Of a DNA stretch of 64,000 nt, positions 53,273 through 63,175 are shown piece after piece (the stretch's first letter is position 1; every line of letters starts with the position of its first letter). The translations under genes were made by a program, and so were the position numbers. The notes beneath the pieces were generated by a model. That model was given only the letters and a program-made list of their open reading frames with translations. It ran no database searches and was not told where the DNA came from. This stretch comes from Sphingomonas corticis (GTDB taxonomy: Bacteria > Pseudomonadota > Alphaproteobacteria > Sphingomonadales > Sphingomonadaceae), in assembly GCF_012035195.1 (NCBI RefSeq), contig NZ_JAAVJH010000002.1, positions 1 to 64,000 of the forward strand, given 5' to 3'.

Positions 53273-53677
53273 CTAGCGCGTCGCCTTCGCCCCCGCCTTC
53301 GCCCTCGCCGCCGCGCGGGCCTGTTGCGCCTCCGCGCCTTCGACCCGGCCGTCGCCGTTCGAATCGTAGCGCGCGAAGACCGCGCCCATCAGCGCGCGGC
53401 TCTCCGTGCGGCTGACGCGGCCGTCCTTGTTCGTGTCGCCGCGGGCGAGGAACAGTGCGGAGATGCGCCTGGCCTGCGCGGGATCGAGCGTGCGCCCGCC
53501 CGCCACCTTCATCCGCCGCAGGCGCGCCTCGATCTCGGCGCGCGAGAGGAAGCCGTCGCGGTTCGCGTCGGACTGCTTGAACTCGGCATCGAGCTTCGCA
53601 TTGGCGGAGGCGCGCGTCTCCTGCGCGGCGGCGGGGGCGGCGAGGAGGAGCGCGGCGACGGACAGGAAGCGGATCAT
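53273..53677 (-). CDS. Secreted EF-hand calcium-binding protein
   Basis: This 134-residue protein has a signal peptide ending AAAQ and three EF-hand-like loops: DANRDGFLSRAE, DTNKDGRVSRTE and DSNGDGRVEGAE. A basic, Ala/Lys-rich tail follows. It is likely periplasmic and calcium-binding. No partner is evident, and it stands alone. Confidence 0.88.
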   Translation of the reverse strand: MIRFLSVAALLLAAPAAAQETRASANAKLDAEFKQSDANRDGFLSRAEIEARLRRMKVAGGRTLDPAQARRISALFLARGDTNKDGRVSRTESRALMGAVFARYDSNGDGRVEGAEAQQARAAARAKAGAKATR

Positions 53678-53736
53678 GTCCGCGCGCCTGCCCGCGCGCG
53701 CTTGTACGCGGCGTGAACGGCGATAGGTGCGGCGGC

Positions 53737-55059
53737 ATGGCCGACGCCCCGCCCACCCCCACCCCGCTCGGCCGGCGCGCCGTGCTGGCGCAAGCCTGGC
53801 CGATCGTGGTCGGGCAGGCGAGCGTCCCGCTGGTCGGACTGGTCGATACCGCGGTGATCGGGCGGACCGGCGACGCGACCGCGCTGGCGGCGGTGGCGCT
53901 GGGCGGGACGATCGTCAATTTCGCGCTGTGGACCTTCGGCTTCCTGCGGATGGGGATGACCGGGCTGACGGCACAGGCGCACGGCAGGCGCGATGCGCGA
54001 GAGACCGACGTGCTGCTGGTGCGCGGGCTGCTGATGGGCATCGCGCTGGGCGCGGGCGTGATGGCGGTGCAGGTGCTGGTGGTCCCCGCCGCGCTGGCGC
54101 TGATGGCGGGGGGCGAGGCGCTGCACGCGGCGGCGCGGCGCTACGTCGAGGCGCGGCTGCTCGGCGCGCCCGCCGCGCTGGGCGTCTACGCGATGGTCGG
54201 CTGGCTGTTCGGCCTGGCGCGGACGCGCGCGGCGCTGGCGATCCAGCTGGTGCTGAACCTGGCCAACGTCGCGCTGTGCGTCCTCTTCGTCCACGCGCTC
54301 GGCTGGGGCGTGCGCGGCGTCGGGCTGGCCACGGCCTGCGCCGACTGGCTGTCGCTCGCCGTCGCGCTGGCGATCGTCGCGCCGGCCCTGCGCGCCGCGC
54401 GCGATCCGGCGGTGCGGGATCGCGCCGCGCTGCGCCGGCTGCTGACGCTGAACGGCGACATCATGCTGCGCACGCTGGCGCTGCTCGCCACCTTCGCCTG
54501 GTTCGCCAACGCCGGCGCGCGCGGCGGGGCGACGCAGCTGGCCGCGCAGCAGGTGCTGCTGCAATTCGTTGCGGTCGCCGCCTTCGTCCTCGACGGATTC
54601 GCCTTCACCGCCGAATCGCGTGTCGGCGAGGCGATCGGCGCGGGATCCCGCCCCGCACTGACCCGCGCGATCCGGCTGACCGGCGAGTTCGCGCTGGCGG
54701 CGGGCGCGCTGTTCGCCGGCGCGACGTTGGCCTTCGGCGACGCCGCGATCGCCTTGCTGACCACCAGCGTGCCGGTCGCGTCGCTGGCGCGCGAGTTGCT
54801 GCCGTTGGCCGCGCTGGTCGCCATCGTCGGCGTGCCCGCGTGGATGCTGGACGGGATCTTCATCGGCGCCACGGCAGGAAGGATCCTGCGCAACGCCGCG
54901 ATCGTGGCCACCGCGCTCTACATCGCCACCGACCTCGCGCTGCGACCCTGGGGTGCACAAGGCGCATGGACCGCGCTGCTGGCGAGCTACGTCTGGCGCG
55001 CGGCGGCGCTGGGCCGGCACCTGCCCGCGCTGCTTGCGAAGGGGGCACGCGAACCGTAG
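53737..55059 (+). CDS. MATE-family multidrug/metabolite efflux transporter
   Basis: This 440-residue protein has about 12 membrane helices in two related halves. MATE patterns include [23 protein letters not shown] near the start and [17 protein letters not shown] in the first half. Such proteins export organic cations or drugs with Na+ or H+ antiport. ATG at 53737 is chosen; a farther upstream start would add a Cys/Gly-rich peptide unlike the family. Substrate unknown. Confidence 0.93.
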   Translation: MADAPPTPTPLGRRAVLAQAWPIVVGQASVPLVGLVDTAVIGRTGDATALAAVALGGTIVNFALWTFGFLRMGMTGLTAQAHGRRDARETDVLLVRGLLMGIALGAGVMAVQVLVVPAALALMAGGEALHAAARRYVEARLLGAPAALGVYAMVGWLFGLARTRAALAIQLVLNLANVALCVLFVHALGWGVRGVGLATACADWLSLAVALAIVAPALRAARDPAVRDRAALRRLLTLNGDIMLRTLALLATFAWFANAGARGGATQLAAQQVLLQFVAVAAFVLDGFAFTAESRVGEAIGAGSRPALTRAIRLTGEFALAAGALFAGATLAFGDAAIALLTTSVPVASLARELLPLAALVAIVGVPAWMLDGIFIGATAGRILRNAAIVATALYIATDLALRPWGAQGAWTALLASYVWRAAALGRHLPALLAKGAREP

Positions 55060-55069
55060 AGGCGCGCGC

Positions 55070-56317
55070 ATGACCGACAGCTCCATCACGCGGCCCGCCG
55101 GCGCCGCCGGCATCGACCGGGTCGTCCTCGCCTATTCGGGCGGGCTCGACACCTCCGTCATCCTCAAGTGGCTGCAGCAGACCTACGGCTGCGAGGTGGT
55201 GACCTTCACCGCGGACCTCGGCCAGGGCGAGGAGCTGGAACCGGCAAGGCGCAAGGCGGAGATGGCGGGCGTGAAGCCCGAACACATCTTCATCGACGAC
55301 CTGCGCGAGGAATTCGTCGCGGACTACGTGTTCCCGATGATGCGCGCCAACGCGCTGTACGAGGGGCTGTACCTGCTGGGCACCAGCATCGCCCGGCCGC
55401 TGATCGCCAAGCGCCAGATCGAGATCGCGAAGCAGGTCGGCGCCGACGCGGTCAGCCACGGCGCGACCGGCAAGGGCAACGACCAGGTCCGCTTCGAGCT
55501 CGGCTATTACGCGCTGGCGCCCGACATCAAGGTGATCGCGCCGTGGCGCGAGTGGGACCTCAACAGCCGCACGAAGCTGATCGAGTTCGCGGAAGCGCAC
55601 CAGATCCCGATCTCGAAGGACAAGCGCGGCGAGGCGCCGTTCTCCACCGACGCGAACCTCCTGCACACCTCGTCCGAGGGCCGCGTGCTGGAGGATCCGT
55701 GGGAGGAGGTGCCCGACTACGTCTACTCGCGCACCGTCAATCCGGAGGACGCGCCCGACCAGGCCGAGACGATCACGATCGATTTCGAGCGCGGCGACGG
55801 CGTGGCGCTGAACGGCGAGGCGTGCTCGCCCGCGACGCTGCTGGCGAAGCTGAACGAGCTGGGCCGGCGGCACGGGATCGGCCGGCTGGACCTCGTCGAG
55901 AACCGTTTCGTCGGCATGAAGAGCCGCGGCATGTACGAGACGCCGGGCGGCACGATCTACGCGCTCGCGCATCGCGGCATCGAGCAGATCACGCTCGATC
56001 GCGGGGCCGCGCATCTGAAGGACGAGCTGGCGCCGCGCTATGCCGAGCTGGTCTACAACGGCTTCTGGTTCTCGCCCGAGCGCGAGATGCTGCAGGCCGC
56101 GGTCGACCACAGCCAGGCGAAGGTGACCGGCACGGTGCGGCTGAAGCTGTACAAGGGCAACGTGATCGTCACCGGCCGCAAGTCGCCGCACTCGCTGTAC
56201 AGCGAGAAGGTGGTGACGTTCGAGGACGACCAGGGGGCGTACGACCAGCGCGACGCGGCGGGCTTCATCAAGCTGAACGCGCTGCGGCTGCGGCTGCTGG
56301 GCCGGCGGGATCGCTGA
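55070..56317 (+). CDS. argG: Argininosuccinate synthase
   Basis: This 415-residue enzyme joins citrulline and aspartate with ATP in arginine synthesis. The ATP-binding P-loop [10 protein letters not shown] lies near 20-29. [33 protein letters not shown] and GVALNG are all present. Length is about that of alphaproteobacterial ArgG (400-415). The start is ATG 55070, 10 bases after the MATE gene. argH is not in the window. Confidence 0.98.
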   Translation: MTDSSITRPAGAAGIDRVVLAYSGGLDTSVILKWLQQTYGCEVVTFTADLGQGEELEPARRKAEMAGVKPEHIFIDDLREEFVADYVFPMMRANALYEGLYLLGTSIARPLIAKRQIEIAKQVGADAVSHGATGKGNDQVRFELGYYALAPDIKVIAPWREWDLNSRTKLIEFAEAHQIPISKDKRGEAPFSTDANLLHTSSEGRVLEDPWEEVPDYVYSRTVNPEDAPDQAETITIDFERGDGVALNGEACSPATLLAKLNELGRRHGIGRLDLVENRFVGMKSRGMYETPGGTIYALAHRGIEQITLDRGAAHLKDELAPRYAELVYNGFWFSPEREMLQAAVDHSQAKVTGTVRLKLYKGNVIVTGRKSPHSLYSEKVVTFEDDQGAYDQRDAAGFIKLNALRLRLLGRRDR

Positions 56318-56560
56318 CGCACGTAGGCCGGAACGATCTCTCACGCCGGCGGAAGGAAGGATGGTTCGCGCAGAGACGCGGAGTAGCGAGACGCGGGCTC
56401 AAGGCCGGGGTAGCGAGGGCATTCGATCCTTTTTCGAAAATGTCGCGCGCGGACCTGCATTCCGCTAGGCTCGTTCAGGCACGGGAAGGCCGCTGGCGGC
56501 CATGGGGCGTTCATGACGAGCGACGGGATGCGACACGGCGTGGGTAACGGGACGAGAGCG
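56318..56560. repeat. Spacer holding a single type C repeat arm
   Basis: Between argG and the L,D-transpeptidase gene, 56363-56383 (ggttcgcgcagagacgcggag) matches the inner arm of the type C element at 50025-50055. The opposite arm is not clear. The rest of the spacer holds no credible gene and should contain the promoter of the transpeptidase gene. Confidence 0.5.
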
Positions 56561-58018
56561 ATGCGCCGGCTGGTGCCGGTACTGTCGGGACTGACGATCG
56601 CGGGCACCGCCGCTGCGCAGGTGGCGCCGCCCCCCGTCGCCCCGCCCCCCGTCGCTCAGACGCAGGTGCCCGCGCCGGTGGCGCCGGTGGTCAGCGCGCC
56701 GCTGCCGAGCCTTTCCGACGCGCAGGCGCGGCAGCTGGCCGCGCTGATCGCCGAGGACGAGGTGACGCAGGGCCTGCGCATGACGCGGCGCGAGCTGCCG
56801 GCGAGCGACAACGACGGGCTGGTCCGCGCCGCGCTGGACCACGCGCGCGCGGTGCGCACCGGGCGGCTGATGCCGTCGGACTTCCAGAAGGACTGGGGCA
56901 TCCAGCCGCAGGCGTGGGACCCGCTGCCCGGCCTGACCGACGCGGTGCGGCGCGACCGGCTGGCGGCGTGGATCCGCACGCTGCCGCCGCCCTATACCGG
57001 CTACGATACGCTGGCGGCGGGCCTCGCGCGCTATCGCACCATCGCGGCGGCAGGCGGCTGGCCGCAGCTGACCGAGGCGCCCAAGTACGGCGACCGCGGC
57101 CCCGCGGTGGCGCGGCTGCGCGAGCGGCTGGCGATCGAGGATGCCGCGCTTCCCGGCACCGGCGACCGCTTCGACGCGGCGCTGCTGGACGCGGTACGGC
57201 GGGCGCAGCGGCGCTACGGCCTCAACCCCGTCGGCACGGTGGGCGCGCAGACGATGGCGGCGCTGAACGTGCCGGTGGAGCGCCGCATCCGCCAGATGAT
57301 GGCGAACATGGAGCGGTGGCGCTGGCTGCCCGCCGAACTGGACCCGCGGCGCGTGCAGGTGAACGTGGCCGCGGCGGTGCTGACCGTGTTCGACGGCGAC
57401 GCGCCCGTCATGTCGATGAAGGCGGTGACGGGGCGGCCGGGCAACGAGACGCCGATGCTGATCTCGCGCATCAACTCGATCGTGCTGAACCCGCCGTGGA
57501 ACGTGCCGACGTCGATCGCGACGAAGGAGCTGTGGCCCAAGGAGAAGGCCAGCCCCGGCTATCTGAAGCGCAACGGTTTTCGCGTGATCGATACCGGCAA
57601 CGGCGGCACGCGATTGCAGCAATCGTCGGAGAAGAGCGCGCTCGGCCGCTACAAGTTCGATTTTCCGAACGATTTCGCCGTCTACCTGCACGACACGCCG
57701 TCGCAGTCGACCTTCTCGCGCTTCGATCGCCTCGCCAGCCACGGCTGCGTGCGGCTGGAGAAGCCGGCCGACCTCGCCAAGCTGCTGATGAAGACGACGC
57801 CCGAGTGGCAGCCCGCGCAGATCGACTCGACCGTCGCCGCGGGGAAGACGGTGCGCGCGACGATGGCACAGCCGGTCAGCGTGTACCTGCTGTACTGGAC
57901 CGCCTTCGCCGGGACGGAAGGGCCGGTCGCGTTCCGCGAGGATCCCTATGGCTGGGACGCGCGACTCGCGGCTACGGTGGAGCGGCGCTCAGCCGCGCAG
58001 GCGCTGGCCTCTCGATAG
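56561..58018 (+). CDS. L,D-transpeptidase (YcbB/LdtD-like)
   Basis: This 485-residue periplasmic protein has a signal peptide ending AAAQ, a Pro-rich linker, a helical region and a peptidoglycan-binding domain (about 170-230; DAVRRAQRRYGLNP and TMAALN). The catalytic YkuD domain carries SHGCVRL (His394, Cys396). It forms 3-3 cross-links in peptidoglycan. ATG 56561 gives a standard signal peptide (MRRLVPVLSG) and is preferred; ATG 56513 would add 16 residues. Confidence 0.92.
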   Translation: MRRLVPVLSGLTIAGTAAAQVAPPPVAPPPVAQTQVPAPVAPVVSAPLPSLSDAQARQLAALIAEDEVTQGLRMTRRELPASDNDGLVRAALDHARAVRTGRLMPSDFQKDWGIQPQAWDPLPGLTDAVRRDRLAAWIRTLPPPYTGYDTLAAGLARYRTIAAAGGWPQLTEAPKYGDRGPAVARLRERLAIEDAALPGTGDRFDAALLDAVRRAQRRYGLNPVGTVGAQTMAALNVPVERRIRQMMANMERWRWLPAELDPRRVQVNVAAAVLTVFDGDAPVMSMKAVTGRPGNETPMLISRINSIVLNPPWNVPTSIATKELWPKEKASPGYLKRNGFRVIDTGNGGTRLQQSSEKSALGRYKFDFPNDFAVYLHDTPSQSTFSRFDRLASHGCVRLEKPADLAKLLMKTTPEWQPAQIDSTVAAGKTVRATMAQPVSVYLLYWTAFAGTEGPVAFREDPYGWDARLAATVERRSAAQALASR

Positions 58019-58024
58019 GACAAG

Positions 58025-58330
58025 ATGATGAAGACACCGATCCTCCTCACCCTCGCCACCGCCGCGCTCGCGCTGGCGGGCTGCTCGCGCTCCGAGCCGG
58101 AGCCCGAGCCCACCAACACGACCATCGTGCAGGAGCTGCCCGAGGAGGCGAACATGGCCGAGCCGCTGCCCGAGCCGACGCCCACGCCCGAGCAGAACCT
58201 GGCCGAGGCGCTGCCGCCGGAGGAGACCCCGGCACCCGACGCGCAGATGCTGGACGATGCGTCGGCGACGGGCATGACCTCCCGCTCGGCACGCGGCGTG
58301 GAAGAAGAGGCGCCCGCCAACGCGCGGTAG
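58025..58330 (+). CDS. Small acidic lipoprotein, unknown function
   Basis: This 101-residue lipoprotein has lipobox LAGC (Cys20) and a body that is almost entirely disordered: Glu, Pro and Ala repeats such as EPEPEPTNT and PEPTPTPEQNLAEALPPEE. I recognise no family. The gene begins 6 bases after the L,D-transpeptidase stop, so the two are probably co-transcribed and this protein could act near the cell wall. Confidence 0.78.
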   Translation: MMKTPILLTLATAALALAGCSRSEPEPEPTNTTIVQELPEEANMAEPLPEPTPTPEQNLAEALPPEETPAPDAQMLDDASATGMTSRSARGVEEEAPANAR

Positions 58331-58353
58331 ATCGCCGGCACCCGACCATCGGC

Positions 58354-58377
58354 GTGCTCCCGCCTTCGCGGGGAGCA
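58354..58377. terminator. Hairpin between convergent genes, terminator-like
   Basis: gtgctcccgc-cttc-gcggggagca folds into a GC stem of about 9 bp with one bulge. It lies between the ends of the small lipoprotein gene and the minus-strand cyclopropane synthase gene. There is no clear T run, so it may instead be a REP-type hairpin. Confidence 0.4.
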
Positions 58378-58379
58378 GC

Positions 58380-59609
58380 TCACGCGTCGCGCAGTCGCCG
58401 CTCCTCCTCGATCATATAGTCGCGCGTCAGCGGCAAAGCGGTGCGGTCGCGGGTGAACTGCACCTGGTAGTTCACCAGCGTGCCGTTGGTGAACGAGACG
58501 ATCGCGCCGGCGAGGTAGAAGGTCCACATGCGGAAGAAACGCTCGTCGTAGAGCGCCACGATCGCGTCGCGGTTCGCCACCGTGCGCGCGTACCAGGCGC
58601 GCAGCGTGAAGGCGTAGTGCAGCCGCAGCGTCTCCACGTCGGACACGAACCAGCGCAGGCCGTCGCTGGCGGTCGCGATCTCCGACAGCGCCGGGATGTA
58701 GCCGCCGGGAAAGATGTAGCGGTCGGTGAAGGCGTCGGTGAAGCCCGGCCCTTCCGCGCGGCCGATGGTGTGCAGCAGCATGACGCCGTCCGCCGCCAGC
58801 AGCGAGTGGCATTTCTCGAGATAGGTGCGGAAATTGCGCTGTCCGACGTGCTCGAACATGCCGACGGAGACGATGCGGTCGAACGGCCCCTCCACGTGGC
58901 GATAGTCGATCAGCTTGAAGCGCACCTTGTCCGATACGCCCGCCGCCGCCGCCCGCTCGCGCGCGATCTTCAGCTGCTCCTCGCTCAGCGTGATGCCCAG
59001 CACCTCCGCCCCCGTCTTCTCGTGCAGGTACAGCGCCAACCCGCCCCAGCCGCAGCCGATGTCGAGCACGCGCATTCCCGGGCGCAGCGCCAGCTTCGCC
59101 GCGATATGCGCCTTCTTGTCCGCCTGCGCGCGTTCCAGCGTGTTCGCCGGGTCGGTGTAATAGGCGCAGGAATATTGCCGGTCGGCGTCGAGGAACAGGT
59201 CGTAGAGCCGCGCCGACAGGTCGTAATGGTGCGCGACGTTGCGGCGGGAGGCGCGGCGCGCGTTGGCGCGCAGCCAGCGCTGGCGCAGCGAGCCGGCGAG
59301 GCGGCGCAGCCCGCTGGCGGCCAGGTGGTTCGCGCCGCCCTCGAACCGGCTGTTGGCGGTGGCGAGGAGCAGGAGGTCGAGGATGTCGCCCCGCTCCACC
59401 GTCAGCCGACCGTCCATGAACGCCTCCGCCACGCCCAGCGAGGGATCGGCGGCGATCGCGCGATAGACGCCGGCGTCGTGGATGGTGAAGGCCACCGGGG
59501 CGAGTTGCGCGTCCGGCGCGCCGAAGCGACTGGTGCTGCCGTCCGGCTTGGTGAGGGTGAGATCGCCGCGATGGATCGCGCGACGGAGGAAGACGTCGAT
59601 CAATGCCAT
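58380..59609 (-). CDS. Cyclopropane-fatty-acyl-phospholipid synthase family protein
   Basis: This 409-residue SAM-dependent enzyme adds a methylene group to double bonds of membrane phospholipids. It shows YSCAYY (about 146-151), the SAM-binding VLDIGCGWGG (181-190) and SVGMFEHVGQRN, and the N-terminal lipid-binding-like domain is present. Length matches CFA synthases (about 380-420). It stands alone in the minus direction. Confidence 0.95.
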   Translation of the reverse strand: MALIDVFLRRAIHRGDLTLTKPDGSTSRFGAPDAQLAPVAFTIHDAGVYRAIAADPSLGVAEAFMDGRLTVERGDILDLLLLATANSRFEGGANHLAASGLRRLAGSLRQRWLRANARRASRRNVAHHYDLSARLYDLFLDADRQYSCAYYTDPANTLERAQADKKAHIAAKLALRPGMRVLDIGCGWGGLALYLHEKTGAEVLGITLSEEQLKIARERAAAAGVSDKVRFKLIDYRHVEGPFDRIVSVGMFEHVGQRNFRTYLEKCHSLLAADGVMLLHTIGRAEGPGFTDAFTDRYIFPGGYIPALSEIATASDGLRWFVSDVETLRLHYAFTLRAWYARTVANRDAIVALYDERFFRMWTFYLAGAIVSFTNGTLVNYQVQFTRDRTALPLTRDYMIEEERRLRDA

Positions 59610-59671
59610 GGTGCGGCTGCTAACAAGCCGGGCCCCGCGCTGTCACTGACCTGGGTGGGAAACGCTGCGTC

Positions 59672-60433
59672 TCAGATGCCGGCGTACCAGTCGTAATCGA
59701 CATTGTCCTCCCAATAGCCGCCGCGCCCCTTGCCGATCCCGGCGAGGGTGGGCACCGCGGTGATGCGCATCAGGTATTTGGCGTGCTTGTAGCCCAGGTG
59801 CCGCTCCACCCGCAGCCGGCAGGGGGCGCCGTGGCCGACGTCGAGGAAGCGGTCGTTCATCGCCCAGGCGAGGATCGTCTGCGGATGGAAGGCGTCGATG
59901 AGGTCGATCGATTCGTAATAGGGCGCGCCGCCGTAGAGATCGGCGCAGCGGAACACGACGTAGCGCGCCGCGTCGCGCAGCCCCGCCGCCTTCAGCACGT
60001 CGCCGAGGCGCGGCCCCTGCCACTTGCCGATCGCGCTCCACCCCTCCACGCAATCGTGCCGCGTGATCTGCGCGCGCTGCGCGAAGCGGCCGAGATCGGC
60101 GAGCGAGAGCGAGAGCGGGCGCGCGACCAGCCCGTCGACGGCGAGGCGCCAGTCGGCGAAGCGGCCGGCACGCAGCGCGGCATAGTCCGGCGTGCCGGGA
60201 TCGCGCGTGCCGTTGGTGCGGAAGATCGGCGACATCTGCGCCGGCGCGAACTCCGGCACCAGCGCGTCCCGGTCGGTCAGCGCACGTTGCAGCGCGCGGT
60301 GCATGTCCTCGCCCTTGAACAGGATGTCGCGCGCAGCGGGATATTGGATCACGCGGTCGCATCCCGCCAGCGCCAGCCCGGCGCCCCCGGCGATCAGCGT
60401 GCGCCGATCGGGAAGAAGGGGGCGGGCGATCAT
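59672..60433 (-). CDS. Molybdopterin-dependent oxidoreductase (MsrP/sulfite-oxidase fold)
   Basis: This 253-residue exported protein has DRRTLIAGG (a Tat-type signal) and a possible lipobox LAGC (Cys25). The molybdenum-ligand cysteine is likely Cys128 in RHDCVEGWSA. The C-terminal GYKHAKYLMRI is typical of the fold. It overlaps the cytochrome b gene by 4 bases, and the pair recalls MsrP-MsrQ, although this cytochrome is not obviously MsrQ. The substrate is unknown. Confidence 0.9.
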   Translation of the reverse strand: MIARPLLPDRRTLIAGGAGLALAGCDRVIQYPAARDILFKGEDMHRALQRALTDRDALVPEFAPAQMSPIFRTNGTRDPGTPDYAALRAGRFADWRLAVDGLVARPLSLSLADLGRFAQRAQITRHDCVEGWSAIGKWQGPRLGDVLKAAGLRDAARYVVFRCADLYGGAPYYESIDLIDAFHPQTILAWAMNDRFLDVGHGAPCRLRVERHLGYKHAKYLMRITAVPTLAGIGKGRGGYWEDNVDYDWYAGI

Positions 60434-61131
60434 TCCGGCACCCGCCAGCGCCCGGTCAGCATCGAGCGCACCTCGTTCCACGCGCCCGCCAGGATGACGA
60501 GTGCGAGGTGGACGATCGTGAACGCGGCGATCGCGATCATCGCGAGGAAGTGGAGCGAGCGCGCCGACTGTCGCCCGCCGAACAGGTCGAGCAGCCACGG
60601 CCACGCCGCCGCCATCGCCGGCGAGAGCGCCAGCCCGGTGAGGATGACGAGCGGCAGCGCGAGGAAGACCACCAGCACGTAGCTGATCTTCTGAAAGGCG
60701 TTGTAGGCGCGCGGATCCTCCGGATCGTGGAAGCGCAGCGCCAGGTGCGCGCGCCAGTCCGCGGCGAGGTGCGCGCGCGTCAGGTCGCGTCGCCTGAGCC
60801 TGAGGTCGCGCTGGAAGTGGCGGTTGAGGAGGCTGGCGATCATGTACGCCAGCAGGCCGAAGGCCAGCACCAGGGCGAAGAACAGGTGCCAGCGCCGGGA
60901 GATCGCCAGATTGTAGCCCGCCGGAATCGTCAGCCACGCGGGAAAGCGCGGCAGCTGCCACCAGGCATGGTCGAAAGTGGCGCCGTAGCGTCCCCAGTAG
61001 AGCCGCGGATGCGCGTTCGAGATGCCCAGGCCCGACCCGATCAGCACCACGATGGCGACCGCGTTGATCCAGTGCCAGAGGCGCGTCGGCAAGGCGTGGC
61101 GGTGGACGACATTTGCAGCCATGACGCCCAT
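60430..61131 (-). CDS. Cytochrome b561-type membrane subunit
   Basis: This 233-residue membrane protein has four or five helices with heme-ligand candidates in RLWHWINA, WHLFFALV, SLHFLAMI and IVHLALV. It lies directly upstream of the molybdopterin enzyme and overlaps it by 4 bases. It would supply electrons from, or deliver them to, the quinone pool. Starts at 61131 and 61122 are both possible; I use 61131. Confidence 0.9.
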   Translation of the reverse strand: MGVMAANVVHRHALPTRLWHWINAVAIVVLIGSGLGISNAHPRLYWGRYGATFDHAWWQLPRFPAWLTIPAGYNLAISRRWHLFFALVLAFGLLAYMIASLLNRHFQRDLRLRRRDLTRAHLAADWRAHLALRFHDPEDPRAYNAFQKISYVLVVFLALPLVILTGLALSPAMAAAWPWLLDLFGGRQSARSLHFLAMIAIAAFTIVHLALVILAGAWNEVRSMLTGRWRVPE

Positions 61132-61149
61132 CTAGCAGGAGCGGCGCGC

Positions 61150-61767
61150 ATGACCGAGTGGCATTTCTACGAACCGGAAGCCGGCCACGGCCTGCGCCAC
61201 GACCCGCTGAACGCGATCGTCGCGCCTCGTCCGATCGGGTGGATCAGCACGGTGTCGGCCGCGGGCGTGCGCAATCTGGCACCGTACAGCTTCTTCAACC
61301 TGTTCTCCTATCGCCCGCCGGTCGTCGGCTTCTGCTCCGCGGGCGAGAAGGACTCGCTCGCCAACGTGCGCGCCACGGGGGAGTTCGTGTGGAACCTGGC
61401 CACGCTGGCGCAGGCGGAGGCGATGAACGCCACCTCCGCGGCGGCGGGGGCGGACGTGGACGAGTTCGCGCTGGCGGGGCTGGAGCCGCTCCCCTCCCGC
61501 CGCGTCGCGCCGGCACGGGTGGCGGGCAGCCCGGTGCAGTTCGAGTGCGTGGTCACGCAGATCGTGCAGCTGTCCGCACGCGACGGCGGCGCCATGCCCT
61601 ATTGGCTGGTGCTGGGCGAGGCGGTGGGGGTGCACATCGACCGCGCGATGCTGGACGACGGCGTGTACGTCACCGCGCGCGCGGTGCCGATCACGCGCGG
61701 GGGCGGGCCGGCGGACTATTTCGCGATCCGCGAGGAGGCGCTGTTCCGGATGCACCGGCCGCGCTGA
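61150..61767 (+). CDS. Flavin reductase-family protein
   Basis: This 205-residue FMN-binding split-barrel protein has APRPIGWIST, APYSFFN and EFVWNLAT, which mark the flavin reductase-like family. Such proteins reduce FMN with NAD(P)H for monooxygenases, or act as uncharacterised flavoproteins. It lies divergent to the cytochrome b gene (18 bases apart) and convergent with the TauE/SafE gene (3 bases apart). Partner not evident. Confidence 0.92.
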   Translation: MTEWHFYEPEAGHGLRHDPLNAIVAPRPIGWISTVSAAGVRNLAPYSFFNLFSYRPPVVGFCSAGEKDSLANVRATGEFVWNLATLAQAEAMNATSAAAGADVDEFALAGLEPLPSRRVAPARVAGSPVQFECVVTQIVQLSARDGGAMPYWLVLGEAVGVHIDRAMLDDGVYVTARAVPITRGGGPADYFAIREEALFRMHRPR

Positions 61768-61770
61768 ACG

Positions 61771-62529
61771 CTACCCGTAGGCGCGAAGGAAGAAGACGAT
61801 CGTCGTCGCCCCCGTCACCAGCAGCGTCCAGGCGCGCACCGCGCCCGCGGGCAGCCGCTTGCCGACGATCGCGCCGGCCCAGCCACCCAGCATTCCCCCG
61901 GCCAGCATCGGCACGGCGAGCCGCCACGCCACCAGCCCCGCGGCGACGAACACGATCGCCGCGGCGGCATTGGCGACGGCGAGCATCAGCGTGCGCGGTG
62001 CGAACATCTGCCGCGGGGTGACGGCGGCGAGCAGGCCGTAGGTCGCCGTCGTCATCAGCCCGACGCCGCCGCCGAAATACCCGCCGTAGACGCCGAGCAG
62101 CGCCTGCACGACGACCAGGGTCCGCGCGTCGATCGTCACTCGCGCCGACAGCCACGCCGAGGCGCGGCGGCCGAAGGCGAGGACGACGAAGGCGTACAGG
62201 ACGAGCCAGGGAATAATGACGTCGAACGTGTCGCTGGGCGTGACGACCAGCAGCGTGGCGCCCACCAGACCGCCGGCGAAGGTGATGCCGGCCAGCACGC
62301 GCACATCGACGCCGGCGACCGGCCCCAGTTCGTCGCGAAAGGCCCAGGCGCTGGTCGCCGCGCCGGGCAGCAGCGCGACGTTCGACGTGGCATTGGCGAC
62401 GTTGGCGGGCAGCCCCGCGGCGAGCAGGGAGGGCAAGGTCGCGAACGTGCCGCCCCCCGCCAGCGCGTTCATCGCCCCGCCGACCAAGCCGGCGAGGAAG
62501 ACGAGCGCAAGCGGGAGGAGATTGGCCAT
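61771..62529 (-). CDS. TauE/SafE-family sulfite/organic anion exporter
   Basis: This 252-residue membrane protein has about seven or eight helices and the family pattern FLAGLVGGAMNALAGGGTFATLPSL near the N-terminus, with YGGYFGGGVGLM as the repeated second-half motif. Related proteins transport sulfite or sulfonates. Nearness to the molybdoenzyme/cytochrome pair makes a sulfur-related role conceivable but unproven. Confidence 0.92.
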   Translation of the reverse strand: MANLLPLALVFLAGLVGGAMNALAGGGTFATLPSLLAAGLPANVANATSNVALLPGAATSAWAFRDELGPVAGVDVRVLAGITFAGGLVGATLLVVTPSDTFDVIIPWLVLYAFVVLAFGRRASAWLSARVTIDARTLVVVQALLGVYGGYFGGGVGLMTTATYGLLAAVTPRQMFAPRTLMLAVANAAAAIVFVAAGLVAWRLAVPMLAGGMLGGWAGAIVGKRLPAGAVRAWTLLVTGATTIVFFLRAYG

Positions 62530-62693
62530 GCGGCGTCTTCGCGGCGCGCGGCGCGCTTGTCGAGCGGAACGCGCGCCCCGCCTTGCGCCGAGCGGCTTTC
62601 ATCCCCATCTTAGTTCCATCGTCCTCATCCGCTCGTAAGCGGGGCCGACTGAGAGACCATCGTGCTCCCGCTTACAGGCAGGAGTGACGTGCC

Positions 62694-62870
62694 ATGACCC
62701 TCAACGACCTTTTCCATCGTCACCAGGTGGCGGTGATGCGAGCCGATTCCGCCCGCTCGAGCGAGGCACGGGTGGCGCATCGCGGGCTGGCGGCGGGCTA
62801 TGCCGCGCTGATCGTCGACATGCAGCGCGGCATGGGCATCGTGAACCCGCGCCCGGTGCTGGCCAAGTGA
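62694..62870 (+). CDS. Tiny hypothetical protein 1 of a three-gene cluster
   Basis: This 58-codon gene starts with ATG after a good ribosome site (aggagtgac). It encodes a mostly helical protein ending VNPRPVLAK. No family is recognised. Its stop overlaps the GTG start of the next gene (GTGA), which supports its reality. Small helical proteins of this kind with a downstream DUF2384-like gene look like a conserved arrangement, but this could not be searched. Confidence 0.65.
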   Translation: MTLNDLFHRHQVAVMRADSARSSEARVAHRGLAAGYAALIVDMQRGMGIVNPRPVLAK

Positions 62871-63175
62871 CGGACGGTACCGCGCCGAAGGACGGCGCCG
62901 CCACCGCCGCCCCGCCCGCCCCCGGCGTGCGCGCGCCGCGTTTCCGCGTGGTCTCCAACCTGCCGCGGCTGCCGCATGACGCGGCGGCGCGGGAGGGGCG
63001 GATCGTGCGGTTCGCCATCGGTCATCTGGGCCACGCCCGCGCGCTGGCCTTCCTCAACGCCGATCATGCCGGGCTCGCCGGGCGTCCGCTGGCGATCGGC
63101 ACCGCGAGCGACGCCGGACGCGCCGCGGTGGAGGATGCGGTGTGCGTGGCGGCCGGGCTGCGGCCCCCCGCATGA
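62867..63175 (+). CDS. MbcA/ParS/Xre-type (DUF2384-like) domain protein
   Basis: This 102-residue protein has a Pro/Ala-rich N-terminus and a helical C-terminal part, RALAFLNADHAGLAGRPLAI then SDAGRAAVEDAV. These resemble the antitoxin toxin-binding domain of MbcA/ParS proteins (FLN-x-LxGRPL-x-GxxAV). No RES or other partner toxin is seen. The GTG start overlaps the previous stop, and the stop overlaps the next ATG. Family assignment is by pattern only. Confidence 0.62.
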   Translation: MTDGTAPKDGAATAAPPAPGVRAPRFRVVSNLPRLPHDAAAREGRIVRFAIGHLGHARALAFLNADHAGLAGRPLAIGTASDAGRAAVEDAVCVAAGLRPPA

